A DNA stretch of 17,869 bases, from contig NZ_CAKVGN010000062.1 in assembly GCF_934747485.1 (NCBI RefSeq), positions 1 to 17,869 of the forward strand, read 5' to 3'. Made by a program: the position numbers and the translations under genes. This stretch comes from an uncultured Brachyspira sp. Its GTDB lineage: Bacteria; Spirochaetota; Brachyspiria; Brachyspirales; Brachyspiraceae. Below the pieces are notes generated by a model. It saw only the letters and a list, made by a program, of their open reading frames with translations. It did no database searches and was not told the origin of the DNA. Positions 7,173-15,231 of this stretch are shown here, piece by piece (the stretch's first letter is position 1; every line of letters starts with the position of its first letter).

Positions 7173-7225
7173 TAAATTTTGAGCAAACCTAAAAATTTAA
7201 AGTATATACTAAAATAATTCTTAGT
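7173..7225 (-). other. Possible remnant of a deleted accessory gene unit
   Basis: Two minus-strand signals lie between the helicase stop and repeat B. TTTTAGTATA (7214-7205), inside a 15-bp exact match to the Rpn promoter region (7205-7219 against 5828-5842), looks like a -10 region whose -35 is degraded. Directly after it, 7199-7173 resembles the last codons of the leucine-rich-repeat gene (KF, two variable residues, then L/VKI and stop, with one indel). Promoter next to gene end suggests an internal deletion. The similarity is short and AT-rich, so this is tentative. Confidence 0.35.
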
Positions 7226-7245
7226 TGCTATATATATTCTAAAAT

Positions 7246-10200
7246 TTAATTAATAAGATTCTTCACTTCGTCCCAGCTTAGTTTATTGATGTCGCCCATT
7301 GAATCGCCTACTACTGTATCAATAAGCACTCTTTTTTTGTTTTGAAGCTCTAAAATCTTCTCTTCTATTGTTCCTCTTGTTACTAATTTATAATTGGTTA
7401 CCACTCTTTTTTGTCCTATTCTATATGCTCTGTCAGTTGCTTGGTCTTCAACTGCAGGATTCCACCACAAATCATAATGTATAACAGTGTCTGCCTGTGT
7501 GAGGGTTAGTCCTGTGCCTGCTGCTTTTAGGCTAAGTAAAAATATAGGAGCTTCCCCTGCATTAAATCTATGCACTAAATCCATTCTGTTTTTTGTGGTG
7601 CCGTCCAAATAAAGATAATTTATATTGAGTTTGTTGAAGGCATCTCTCATAATATTAAGCATTCTTGTAAAAGAGCTAAATACTAATACACTATGCCCGC
7701 CTGATATAGCCTCTCTAATCATCTCTATAAACATATTAAACTTGCCGCTTGTATGACTGTCGCCTCTTAAGTCATGATGCATAAGTCTTGGGTGGCAGCA
7801 AACTTGTCTTAGTCTTGTGAGAGCTGAAAATATTTCTATATGAGATTGAGCAAAGCCCTTTCTTTTTACCGTTTCAAATATCTCTATTCTTGCAGCTTCA
7901 AGTATTGACATATAAAGCTCTTTTTGGTCTTTAGTTAAATCGCAGTAATTTACAACTGTATGTTTTGGAGGCAAATCTTTAAGTACATCAGTTTTAAGTC
8001 TTCTTAATATAAATGGTGCTATTCTTGTTTTGAGATTATCTAATGCTTCGTTTGAAGTTTCTAATCCAGATAAAATAGGAGCTTCATAATCTTCAATAAA
8101 GTCTTTATGCTTGCCTAAAAATCCCGGCATTAAAAAATCAAACATAGACCACATTTCGCTTATGCTGTTTTCTATAGGCGTACCGCTTAATGCGAGTCTT
8201 TTTAATGATTTTAAGCTTTTTACAGTTTTTGCATTTTGTGTGTTGGCGTTTTTTATATGCTGTGCTTCGTCAAGTATCACATAATTAAACTCATTTTCAC
8301 TGAGTGCTTTTACATCTCTTCTTAAAGTAGAGTAGGATATTATAGCTACATCATAGTTGCTTACAGACCTAATCTTTTTCATTCTTGATTTTAAGCTTCC
8401 CGTTAAAACTATTGCTTCAAGAGATGGAGCAAACTTTTTTATTTCATAATACCAGTTGGCAACGCATGAAGTTGGTGCTATTATTAAAGAAGTGAGTTTC
8501 TCTCCGTTTTCTTTTTCTTTTAAGATTGTGGCTATAGTCTGAAAACTCTTTCCAAGACCCATATCATCTGCGAGTATGCCGTTTAATGACATGTCCGCAA
8601 GTTTTCTAAGCCATTTATATCCTATAAGCTGATAATTTCTAAACTCTCCCACTATATTTTTTGGAGGTTCTTCGTCATAATCAACTCTTTTTATATTTGA
8701 TATTGTCTCTATTGCACTGTCATCTAAATCTAATTCTATACCGCTATGTTTTTCAAGCATGTCGGCAAAGTATGGAGCACTAAACATTGGAAGCAAATAT
8801 CTGTTATCTTCATTGTTTTCTATAGGGTTATCTTTAAGCATTTTTGCTATATAGTCAATAACCTCTAAGTCTATTGGCACAAATGAACCATTTTGAAGCC
8901 TTATATATTCTTTGTTTTCTACTTTTACAGCCCTTATAATATCTGATAAATCATGTATCTCTTTAACTCCTTCAAATGAAAAATTAATCTCAAAGAAGTT
9001 AATGTCTTTAGTAAGAGATACTTTCATTTTAAGTGGTTTTACATTTAGTTTGAGAGATTTAAAAGATTCACTGTAAAAACAAGTCCACCCTTTATCCTGA
9101 AGCATGGGTAAAATTTTATAGCATAAATAAAATATCTTCTCATCATTTGATGAAGCAAAAGTATAATCTCCAACCTTATCCAAATATTTAGACAAAGTAT
9201 TACAAAAATATTCCTCTTTTTCTTTATCTCTATATATTTCATTTACTTCATTGTCAAACATATTGCTGCTTGTGAATTTATTAGTATAAGGGTCAACGGT
9301 AAAAGAACCATATTTAAACTTTATAGTGGAAAATACATTGCTTCCGTCATAGTCTAAAAATAATAATGCCTGTGCAGGGAATGCTAATATTTCATTTTCT
9401 TTTATGTTTTCAGGAAGTTCAATGTGAAAATCTTTTTTTAAGTTTGGAAGCACCCTTGAACAAAAATCTTTAATATATGCTCTATTAACAGTTATAGGCT
9501 TTTTAAATATATGTTTTTTAATCTTTGGGTATGACGGATTGGTTTCATAAAAAATATCTTTGTATAGTATATAATCGCAATTCTCCCCAAATGTATATAC
9601 TCTGTTAAGCTCTACATCTTTTATATTTATATCTAATATTAAATCTTTATTTTCATTGTAGTAAGTTTCTATAATAATATTTAACACTTCATCGCTGAAT
9701 GTTATAACCTTGCTTTCTAATCTTATATTTGCTACTTCTTTAAGTATAGATAAACATTGGTAAGCATTATAATCTTTAAACCATAATTTGCCGTTTTCTT
9801 GATTTTGTAGAGCATCGGCATATAAGTTATTTAAAAATCTTATTAGTTTAGCCTCGCCTCTGCTAAAATCCTCTAATTCTATTCTATATTCTTCATCTTC
9901 TATTTTTTGTTTATCACCGGTAACGCAAGAAAATAAAAAACTCTCAAGCTCTACAATTCTTAATTGCTTTTTTTTCTCTATATCTATAAGTTTGAGTGAA
10001 AGCCCCAAGCTCTTTTCATTTCCCTCACCGCGTAATGACAATAATACTGATATGCTGAAATATTCTCTATAAAGATTATCTCTGTAATTATCCATTAGAG
10101 GTGCACGCGTGTAGTATAGCCAGTTTTGCCTTTCATCATTTATTATTTTTACATCTTTTATATTAAAATTAGTATTATCTTCTTCATTATTGCTATAATC

Positions 10201-10263
10201 TAAAAGGGTATTAGATTTTTCATTATTTTCTTTAATATCTTTCTTTTTTAATTTTCCTGCCAT
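7246..10263 (-). CDS. SNF2-family DEAD/DEAH-type helicase
   Basis: This 1005-residue protein is a bacterial SNF2/Swi2-type superfamily 2 ATPase, which translocates on double-stranded DNA and remodels protein-DNA complexes; the bacterial role is poorly defined. Residues 1 to about 540 form the N-terminal region usual for bacterial members, with no visible CxC...CxH SWIM zinc finger. The ATPase core follows: motif I ILADDMGLGKSFQT (K572), motif II DEAQ (665-668), motif III LALSGTPIENS, then the second RecA lobe ending in LKAAGTGLTLTQADTVIHYD, the bacterial SNF2 signature WWNPAVEDQATDRAYRIGQ, and GTIEEKI. All core motifs are present. The ATG at 10263 follows AAGGAT (minus strand, 10281-10276) with a 12-nt spacing. 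The gene is divergent from the 10535 gene. No clear terminator is seen after its stop; the repeat block follows. Confidence 0.95.
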   Translation of the reverse strand: MAGKLKKKDIKENNEKSNTLLDYSNNEEDNTNFNIKDVKIINDERQNWLYYTRAPLMDNYRDNLYREYFSISVLLSLRGEGNEKSLGLSLKLIDIEKKKQLRIVELESFLFSCVTGDKQKIEDEEYRIELEDFSRGEAKLIRFLNNLYADALQNQENGKLWFKDYNAYQCLSILKEVANIRLESKVITFSDEVLNIIIETYYNENKDLILDINIKDVELNRVYTFGENCDYILYKDIFYETNPSYPKIKKHIFKKPITVNRAYIKDFCSRVLPNLKKDFHIELPENIKENEILAFPAQALLFLDYDGSNVFSTIKFKYGSFTVDPYTNKFTSSNMFDNEVNEIYRDKEKEEYFCNTLSKYLDKVGDYTFASSNDEKIFYLCYKILPMLQDKGWTCFYSESFKSLKLNVKPLKMKVSLTKDINFFEINFSFEGVKEIHDLSDIIRAVKVENKEYIRLQNGSFVPIDLEVIDYIAKMLKDNPIENNEDNRYLLPMFSAPYFADMLEKHSGIELDLDDSAIETISNIKRVDYDEEPPKNIVGEFRNYQLIGYKWLRKLADMSLNGILADDMGLGKSFQTIATILKEKENGEKLTSLIIAPTSCVANWYYEIKKFAPSLEAIVLTGSLKSRMKKIRSVSNYDVAIISYSTLRRDVKALSENEFNYVILDEAQHIKNANTQNAKTVKSLKSLKRLALSGTPIENSISEMWSMFDFLMPGFLGKHKDFIEDYEAPILSGLETSNEALDNLKTRIAPFILRRLKTDVLKDLPPKHTVVNYCDLTKDQKELYMSILEAARIEIFETVKRKGFAQSHIEIFSALTRLRQVCCHPRLMHHDLRGDSHTSGKFNMFIEMIREAISGGHSVLVFSSFTRMLNIMRDAFNKLNINYLYLDGTTKNRMDLVHRFNAGEAPIFLLSLKAAGTGLTLTQADTVIHYDLWWNPAVEDQATDRAYRIGQKRVVTNYKLVTRGTIEEKILELQNKKRVLIDTVVGDSMGDINKLSWDEVKNLIN

Positions 10264-10330
10264 TTTTTAGCTTTTATCCTTAAATAAGCTCATAATACTA
10301 TTTTTATATACATTAGAATATTGACTATTC

Positions 10331-10358
10331 ATAATAATAGAATTACAAAAAAAGTCAA
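10331..10358 (-). promoter_or_regulatory. Candidate promoter of the SNF2 helicase gene
   Basis: On the minus strand, TTGACT (10358-10353) and TATTAT (10336-10331) are 16 bp apart. This gives a leader of roughly 60 nt. Confidence 0.45.
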
Positions 10359-10402
10359 GTTTTATGAAATTTTATTATTGATTGTTATTAAATATATAAG
10401 AA

Positions 10403-10432
10403 TTTACAAAATTAAATAATATATGTTATAGT
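10403..10432 (+). promoter_or_regulatory. Candidate promoter of the 10535-12144 unit
   Basis: TTTACA (10403-10408) and TATAGT (10427-10432) are 18 bp apart, and TG at 10424-10425 makes it an extended -10. The leader would be about 95 nt. Confidence 0.5.
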
Positions 10433-10524
10433 AGTATATATAATTTAAAGTTATGATTAACAAAAAATTATGATTGCAAAATTTATTTTTCATTTTATAA
10501 TTTGAATTAACATAATATTTGCTT

Positions 10525-10528
10525 GGAT
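10525..10528 (+). promoter_or_regulatory. Shine-Dalgarno GGAT that decides the 10535 start
   Basis: GGAT lies six bases before the ATG at 10535. The longer frame would begin at TTG 10523, which overlaps this ribosome-binding site. The same GGAT-plus-ATG layout occurs at 13040 and 15161. Confidence 0.6.
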
Positions 10529-10534
10529 AAATTA

Positions 10535-10837
10535 ATGCTTAAAAAAGTTATTGATAAAATAAAGTATTTTTATATGCAGAGGAGAAAGTTATTTATTATA
10601 ATACTATCCTCTTGGTTTGTATTTATTATATTAATAGGCGTCATTATAGGATTAACTAAAAAGCCTGATATAGTTCCTTTAACTCCGGAAGAAGAGAATG
10701 CTATGATTTTGAATGATGTTATAAAAAATGATGATAAAAAGATTATGGAAGGTGAGATGCTTTCAACAAAAAATAATTTGAGTTTTGAAGAATTAGAACG
10801 CTCAAGGAATTATGTAGAAAGCCGAAAAAATAAATAA
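10535..10837 (+). CDS. Small single-pass membrane protein, hypothetical
   Basis: The 100-residue product has a basic N-terminus (MLKKVIDKIKYFYMQRRK) and one hydrophobic segment (about residues 19-40, LFIIILSSWFVFIILIGVII). A charged C-terminal part of about 60 residues follows and may be helical (TPEEENAMILNDVIKNDDKK, LSFEELERSRNYVESRKNK). By the positive-inside rule the short N-terminus is cytoplasmic and the tail periplasmic. I recognise no family. It stands 23 bp upstream of the TPR protein gene, with no terminator between, so the two are likely co-transcribed and may act together at the envelope. The upstream TTG start (10523) was rejected because it overlaps the Shine-Dalgarno. Confidence 0.75.
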   Translation: MLKKVIDKIKYFYMQRRKLFIIILSSWFVFIILIGVIIGLTKKPDIVPLTPEEENAMILNDVIKNDDKKIMEGEMLSTKNNLSFEELERSRNYVESRKNK

Positions 10838-10860
10838 TAACTTTTAGGAGGAAGAAAAAT

Positions 10861-12144
10861 ATGCGTTTAAAAATATTTGCATGTGTATTTTCTTGTATTA
10901 TGTTCACAGGGCTATTATTTGCTCAGGAAACAATTACAGTACAGCCGGATGATCAAGTGGTAACTAATGAAATGCCTGTTTCTCGTAAGGGAGAGCCTTT
11001 AGAAAAAGACTTGCTTAAATCAATAGATTTTGCTGCTAATAGTTTATTTTCTATTAAATTGAATGCCACTAATTTTGACAGATATATTCGTATAACAAGC
11101 TATTCTACAAATTTGGATTTTGTGAGATTTACTAGAGATAAAACTAATGCCTTTCTCACTTTCGCTACATTAACACCGGGTATAGCAAAACTTAATTTCC
11201 AAGTAGATACCGAAGATAATATAATTAGAAGATATATATATACTATAAATGTAACTAATGGAGACCCTATAACAGACACTAATTCTACAACATTTGATGC
11301 TGAAACTACTAATGAAACAGCTAACAAAAACGATATGATGATGGATACAAACGAAACTGTTACAAATACAATAAGCACAAATGAAGCAGTTACAAACACA
11401 GCAGAAACTAATACAACAGTTACAAACGCAACTGCTACAAATGCTGCTGCAAATAATAATAATGTACAAAAAGATGTATCAATAACTAAAACAACACCAA
11501 AAGAAGATAATTCTGAAGTTGCTTTATTATTTAAATCTGCAGAAGAACTTAAAAACATGAAAGATTATGATAATGCTATAAGTTCTTATAGTAATGTTAT
11601 ATCTCAATATCCAAGTTCAAAATATGCTGTTTATAGTTATTTTAGAGTGGGCGATATTTATAATGCAAAAAAAGATTATAATAACGCTTTTAATATGTAT
11701 AAAGAAGCTTCTGAGTTAAAAACTGCTAACAACAATCAAAAGGCAGCTGCTTTATATTCAATGGGGGTTGTGAGAAAAGCTGAAAATAACAATCAAGAAG
11801 CTATGAAATATTTTAATGATGTGATAGCTAAATATCCTAATACTTATTCTTATGGAAATGCTGTATATGAAATTGCTGATAGTCTAAAGCAAATGGGCAA
11901 AATTTCTGACGGGGTAAATATGTTAGAGAAATCATTGGCTTCAAAAGATAAATTCTCTAAAAGAGCAGATGCTATGCTTCTTCTTGCAGAGATTTATGAA
12001 ACAGGCAACAATAATGTAAGAGATTTTAATAAAGCTTATTTAACATATAATCAATATTTAGCTGAATACCCTAACACTTCAAAAACAAAATATGCTAATG
12101 ATAGAAAAAACTTTTTATCAAGAAATGCAGTTAATATAAAATAA
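10861..12144 (+). CDS. Exported TPR protein with Thr/Asn repeat linker
   Basis: The 427-residue protein starts with a signal peptide (MRLKIFACVFSCIMFTGLLFAQ), most likely cut by signal peptidase I after FAQ; no cysteine sits at the cleavage site, so it is not a lipoprotein. Residues 23 to about 135 form a beta-type domain I do not recognise. Residues about 136-205 are a low-complexity Thr/Asn linker containing a 10-residue repeat (163-202). From about 218 to the end there are TPR-like units with the YPxS/YPNT pattern of BamD and YbgF-type proteins (YDNAISSYSNVISQYPSS, NQEAMKYFNDVIAKYPNT, NKAYLTYNQYLAEYPNT). A role in envelope assembly or as a periplasmic scaffold is inference. The Shine-Dalgarno AGGAGG (near 10846-10852) is strong. 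It is the second gene of the unit that begins at 10535, and a terminator follows. Confidence 0.85.
   Translation: MRLKIFACVFSCIMFTGLLFAQETITVQPDDQVVTNEMPVSRKGEPLEKDLLKSIDFAANSLFSIKLNATNFDRYIRITSYSTNLDFVRFTRDKTNAFLTFATLTPGIAKLNFQVDTEDNIIRRYIYTINVTNGDPITDTNSTTFDAETTNETANKNDMMMDTNETVTNTISTNEAVTNTAETNTTVTNATATNAAANNNNVQKDVSITKTTPKEDNSEVALLFKSAEELKNMKDYDNAISSYSNVISQYPSSKYAVYSYFRVGDIYNAKKDYNNAFNMYKEASELKTANNNQKAAALYSMGVVRKAENNNQEAMKYFNDVIAKYPNTYSYGNAVYEIADSLKQMGKISDGVNMLEKSLASKDKFSKRADAMLLLAEIYETGNNNVRDFNKAYLTYNQYLAEYPNTSKTKYANDRKNFLSRNAVNIK
11347..11466 (+). repeat. 30-bp minisatellite in the TPR protein gene
   Basis: Four imperfect, in-frame units of 30 bp lie at 11347-11376, 11377-11406, 11407-11436 and 11437-11466. 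They encode TNETVTNTIS, TNEAVTNTAE, TNTTVTNATA and the degenerate TNAAANNNNV. Confidence 0.8.
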
Positions 12145-12174
12145 TAAATTATTAATAATATTTATTTTTATAAT

Positions 12175-12212
12175 AAAGCCTTTTAAGAAGCAATTCTTAT
12201 TTGGCTTTTTTT
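12175..12212 (+). terminator. Terminator after the TPR protein gene
   Basis: AAAGCC (12175-12180) pairs with GGCTTT (12203-12208). An inner stem AAGAA/TTCTT closes a GCAA loop, and a T tract follows to about 12212. Confidence 0.8.
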
Positions 12213-12223
12213 ATATATTTTTA

Positions 12224-12252
12224 TTGATATTTTTTATAGAATGTATTATATT
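12224..12252 (+). promoter_or_regulatory. Candidate promoter of the outer-membrane-protein gene
   Basis: TTGATA (12224-12229) and TATATT (12247-12252) are 17 bp apart. The predicted leader is about 30 nt. The surrounding DNA is AT-rich, so the -10 could be one of several hexamers. Confidence 0.35.
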
Positions 12253-12288
12253 TTATAATAATATAATAATATTGTTTTAAGAAAGTTT

Positions 12289-13026
12289 ATGAAAAAAATT
12301 GTTATACTATTTATATTAATATCTTCTTTAGCATATTCATTTCCATATAATATGTACACTGGAATGACAGGTGCACTTCGTTTGGGCGGTACTTTATATT
12401 TAGATAATATGAGAATAGGAAATAAAAAATATACTTTATCAAGTCCTATTATGCTTAATTTTGGTATATTAAAGAATTTTGATATATTTGCAAGGGTGCT
12501 TCCGCTTACTTATATTCCAGAAGTTGGCGTAGGTGTTGAGGGAGAGCCTCAATTTTCTATAATGCCGAGGTTTCAATTTTTTAATGGTTTTATAGGGGCA
12601 GTGGAGGTATTATTTCCCGGCTCTTCAAAGCAGAAATTCGGTTTAAATCCTCAGATACATTATTTAATAGGTCTTGGTGATTTCTTTACTATGTATGCCA
12701 ATTTAGAAGTGCCTATGTTTTTTGATGACCCAAGAGGTGTTGTTAATTATATAAGGCTTAAAACAGCTATTGGAGTTTATCCCGGTTCTTTGTTTGGTTT
12801 TTCACTTGCGGGCATATATCTTGAATATCATTTAGCTTATGACTTTTATAATAAAGCTATGTTGGGCTTGAATCATCTTGGGCTTGGCGTTTATTTGGTG
12901 CTTAATAGCGATGCAAGTTTATCTATCAATTTCAGCCCTTATGTTGAACAGCTTGCTAGCGGATATTATTTTGGTATAGGTGCTTATATTTCATATACGC
13001 TCGATTTTAATAAGTTTATTAGATAA
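12289..13026 (+). CDS. Outer-membrane beta-barrel-like protein
   Basis: The 245-residue protein has a signal peptide (MKKIVILFILISSLAYS). The mature part is rich in Gly, Tyr and Phe with alternating hydrophobic strands and ends in aromatic/hydrophobic strands (YYFGIGAYISYTLDF, then NKFIR). This is the look of a small outer-membrane barrel, but I cannot name the family. Short glycine-containing turns (TGMTGALRLGGTLYLDN, EVGVGVEGEPQF) separate the predicted strands. No lipobox is present. The Shine-Dalgarno is weak (AAGAAAG). It is followed after 23 bp by the DUF2147 gene on the same strand, so the two are probably one operon whose products work in the periplasm and outer membrane. Confidence 0.75.
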   Translation: MKKIVILFILISSLAYSFPYNMYTGMTGALRLGGTLYLDNMRIGNKKYTLSSPIMLNFGILKNFDIFARVLPLTYIPEVGVGVEGEPQFSIMPRFQFFNGFIGAVEVLFPGSSKQKFGLNPQIHYLIGLGDFFTMYANLEVPMFFDDPRGVVNYIRLKTAIGVYPGSLFGFSLAGIYLEYHLAYDFYNKAMLGLNHLGLGVYLVLNSDASLSINFSPYVEQLASGYYFGIGAYISYTLDFNKFIR

Positions 13027-13039
13027 TAAAAAATCATTT

Positions 13040-13043
13040 GGAT
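13040..13043 (+). promoter_or_regulatory. Shine-Dalgarno GGAT that decides the 13050 start
   Basis: GGAT lies six bases before the ATG at 13050. The upstream TTG at 13038 overlaps it and would add MDKI in front of a normal signal peptide. Confidence 0.65.
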
Positions 13044-13049
13044 AAGATA

Positions 13050-13556
13050 ATGAAAAAGATTATATTATTAATTGTTATATTTTCTTCGTTTTTATATGGG
13101 GCAAATAATGCTAAAGATATCGAAGGTTTTTGGGCTATGCCTGATAAGCCTAAAGGAAGAATGAAGGTTGCTAAGATAATAGTAATTAATAATAAACTTT
13201 ATGCATATGCGGTTGATTTTCAAGATGATGTAAAAACTACTCTTGATATTCATAACCCTGATAAAGCTCTTAGAAATAAAGACCTTAAAGGACTTACATT
13301 TATTTATAATGTAGAGTTTAAAGATGGTGAGTGGCAGACTGGAAGAATATATCATACAGACCAAGGAAGCTCATATTATGCCAAAATTACTTTATCTGAT
13401 GATAAAAAATCATTATCTCTAAAAGCTTCATTAGATAAAGGCGGAGTAGTTGGTGCTAGTGTAAAATGGACAAGATTATCCGAAGAAGAAGCTAAAAAAT
13501 ATAATGATATACCAATAAGCAGTTTAAGAACTGTAGAAGGTAAGCCTATCAATTAA
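13050..13556 (+). CDS. DUF2147 domain exported protein
   Basis: The product has 168 residues. A signal peptide (MKKIILLIVIFSSFLYG) precedes a DUF2147 domain of about 120 residues. The domain is recognised by IEGFWAMPDKPKGRMKVAKI, by NPDKALRNKDLKGLTFIYN (the family's NPDxxLRxRxLxGLxIL motif) and by the final VKWTRLSEEE (family TxWTR). Family members are exported proteins of unknown biochemical function. The start was placed at ATG 13050 because GGAT precedes it and the signal peptide then begins normally. It is probably co-transcribed with the barrel-like protein. Its stop codon directly abuts the stop of the convergent OppA-type gene, with no bases between. Confidence 0.85.
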   Translation: MKKIILLIVIFSSFLYGANNAKDIEGFWAMPDKPKGRMKVAKIIVINNKLYAYAVDFQDDVKTTLDIHNPDKALRNKDLKGLTFIYNVEFKDGEWQTGRIYHTDQGSSYYAKITLSDDKKSLSLKASLDKGGVVGASVKWTRLSEEEAKKYNDIPISSLRTVEGKPIN

Positions 13557-15155
13557 TTATTCTTCAATAATCTCAGCATTTTTAAAATTATATATGCCAA
13601 AATTGTCGCATGTAACATTAATAAGTTTTGGGCTTTGCATAACTATGCTGTTATAATAAAATAAAGGTATTATAGCCATATCTTCTATAGCAATCTTTTC
13701 TGCCAAATGCAAATATTTTATATCTTGAGTTGTTAAATAATTTCTTATGTTTTCATCATATAAAGGATTATAGTATTTTCCTTCATTTAGCAAATAGTCT
13801 TTTTGAAGTAATGATAAAAATGACATAGGGTGATTATAGCCTCCAGCCCAACTTCTCCTCGCCATATCAAAGTTACCGCTTCTTCTTATTTTTATAAACT
13901 CATTAAATGGTTTTGCAATAACTATTGTATCTATATTTAGAGTTTCTTTAAGCATTTTTTTAATTGCATTGGCTATTTCTAAATGAACTCCATAATCTGT
14001 AAAAAGATTTATTACAGGAAAATCATCAGTATTTTTATAGCCCGCTTCCTCTAATAAAGTTTTAGCTAATTCTACATTGCTGTTATAATCTTGAACAGAA
14101 AAATAGTCATTTGTATCTTCTTTTCTAAAATCTTTATTATTATTATATTTTATATTATACGGCACTATTGCTGATGCTGGTATATCATCAGATTTAACAA
14201 TTTCTTTTATTATAGAGTTTCTGTCTATAACTAATGATATTGCTTTTCTTATGGTAGGGTTTGAAAGCGGATTTGTATTATTATTTATTTCATAAAAATA
14301 TAATGAAGTTTTTGCTGCATTTTTTGCTATATTTTTTTCAAACAATTCATCTTTCTTATTTATAGGAATATTATTATAAAAATATAATTCACCTTTTTCT
14401 ATTAAGCTTAACGCCTCATTAGGATTATTTATAAACTCAAAATTAATTATATCTGCTTTTATGTTTGTATAATTCCAATAGTCTGTATTTTTCCTTATAA
14501 CAAGCCTATAATCATCTAACCTTACAATCTGAAAAGCTCCATTGCCAATCATAGTATCAGCATTCAAAGACCAATTATTTTCATCTTTACTTACAATATC
14601 TTCTCTCAATGGAGTGTAGGCACTATGACATACTAATTCATCAAAATATGGAACAGGATATTCTAATTCAACATACAATATATCATTATCTAATGCTTTT
14701 ACTCCCAACTCTTCTTTATCCATATTTCCATTTATTATTTCATGGGCATTTTTTATATTCTCTAAATATACAGCCAAAGGAGACTCTGTTTTAGGATCAA
14801 CTGTTCTCTGCCATGCATATACAAAATCATCAGCTTTTAAATCTAATCCGTCAGCCCATTTAGCATTTGTTCTTATATAAAAAATATATATAGTATTATT
14901 GTTTGATGATATCCATTTTTCTGCTGCACCCGGTACTATATTGCCGTTTTCATCTTTTATAGTAAGGTTTTCAAAAAGATGATTTATATATATCATAGAG
15001 TTAATAGAAGAAGTTTTTGAAGGGTCCATTGAGTTTGGCTTGCCTCCAACCGATACGGTTATTTCATTTAATATTTTTTTAGGCTCTTTGTGGCAAGATA
15101 ATAATAAAATTGATGATAATATAATTAATAATTTCAAAAATCTATTTCTTTTCAT
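13557..15155 (-). CDS. Peptide ABC transporter substrate-binding lipoprotein (OppA-like)
   Basis: The 532-residue protein is a family 5 extracellular solute-binding protein that captures oligopeptides for an ABC importer. The N-terminus MKRNRFLKLLIILSSILLLSC is a lipoprotein signal with lipobox LLSC (lipidated C21), so it is membrane-anchored. The family start EITVSVGGKPNSMDPSKTSS follows, then AEKWISSNNNTIYIFYIRTNAKWADG and DFVYAWQRTVDPKT, the conserved WxDG and SWxR/AWxR-like motifs. A longer frame begins at 15248, but its first 31 residues overlap the end of the next gene and do not form a signal. The ATG at 15155 has GGAT (15164-15161) five bases upstream. No permease or ATPase genes are nearby, so this is an orphan binding protein that must share a transporter encoded elsewhere. 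Peptide specificity is not visible. Confidence 0.9.
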   Translation of the reverse strand: MKRNRFLKLLIILSSILLLSCHKEPKKILNEITVSVGGKPNSMDPSKTSSINSMIYINHLFENLTIKDENGNIVPGAAEKWISSNNNTIYIFYIRTNAKWADGLDLKADDFVYAWQRTVDPKTESPLAVYLENIKNAHEIINGNMDKEELGVKALDNDILYVELEYPVPYFDELVCHSAYTPLREDIVSKDENNWSLNADTMIGNGAFQIVRLDDYRLVIRKNTDYWNYTNIKADIINFEFINNPNEALSLIEKGELYFYNNIPINKKDELFEKNIAKNAAKTSLYFYEINNNTNPLSNPTIRKAISLVIDRNSIIKEIVKSDDIPASAIVPYNIKYNNNKDFRKEDTNDYFSVQDYNSNVELAKTLLEEAGYKNTDDFPVINLFTDYGVHLEIANAIKKMLKETLNIDTIVIAKPFNEFIKIRRSGNFDMARRSWAGGYNHPMSFLSLLQKDYLLNEGKYYNPLYDENIRNYLTTQDIKYLHLAEKIAIEDMAIIPLFYYNSIVMQSPKLINVTCDNFGIYNFKNAEIIEE

Positions 15156-15160
15156 AAAAA

Positions 15161-15164
15161 ATCC
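15161..15164 (-). promoter_or_regulatory. Shine-Dalgarno GGAT that decides the OppA-type start
   Basis: On the minus strand GGAT lies five bases before the ATG at 15155, which is also where the lipoprotein signal begins. Confidence 0.65.
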
Positions 15165-15231
15165 AAAATATAAAATGCTATATTTACATATATCGAAAAA
15201 AATGATAACTGTATAATTAAAATATATTATT

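Noticed and set aside
4981..7246. Integron with attC sites
   Set aside because: The repeats are palindromic and next to genes, but I see no tyrosine integrase and no paired RYYYAAC/GTTRRRY core sites; a lone ATTCAAC in copy A is not enough.
11100..11558. Long open frames antisense to the TPR protein gene
   Set aside because: They mirror the low-complexity Thr/Asn repeat, giving Val/Phe/Ser- or Cys/Ile-rich nonsense, and have no promoter or ribosome-binding site.
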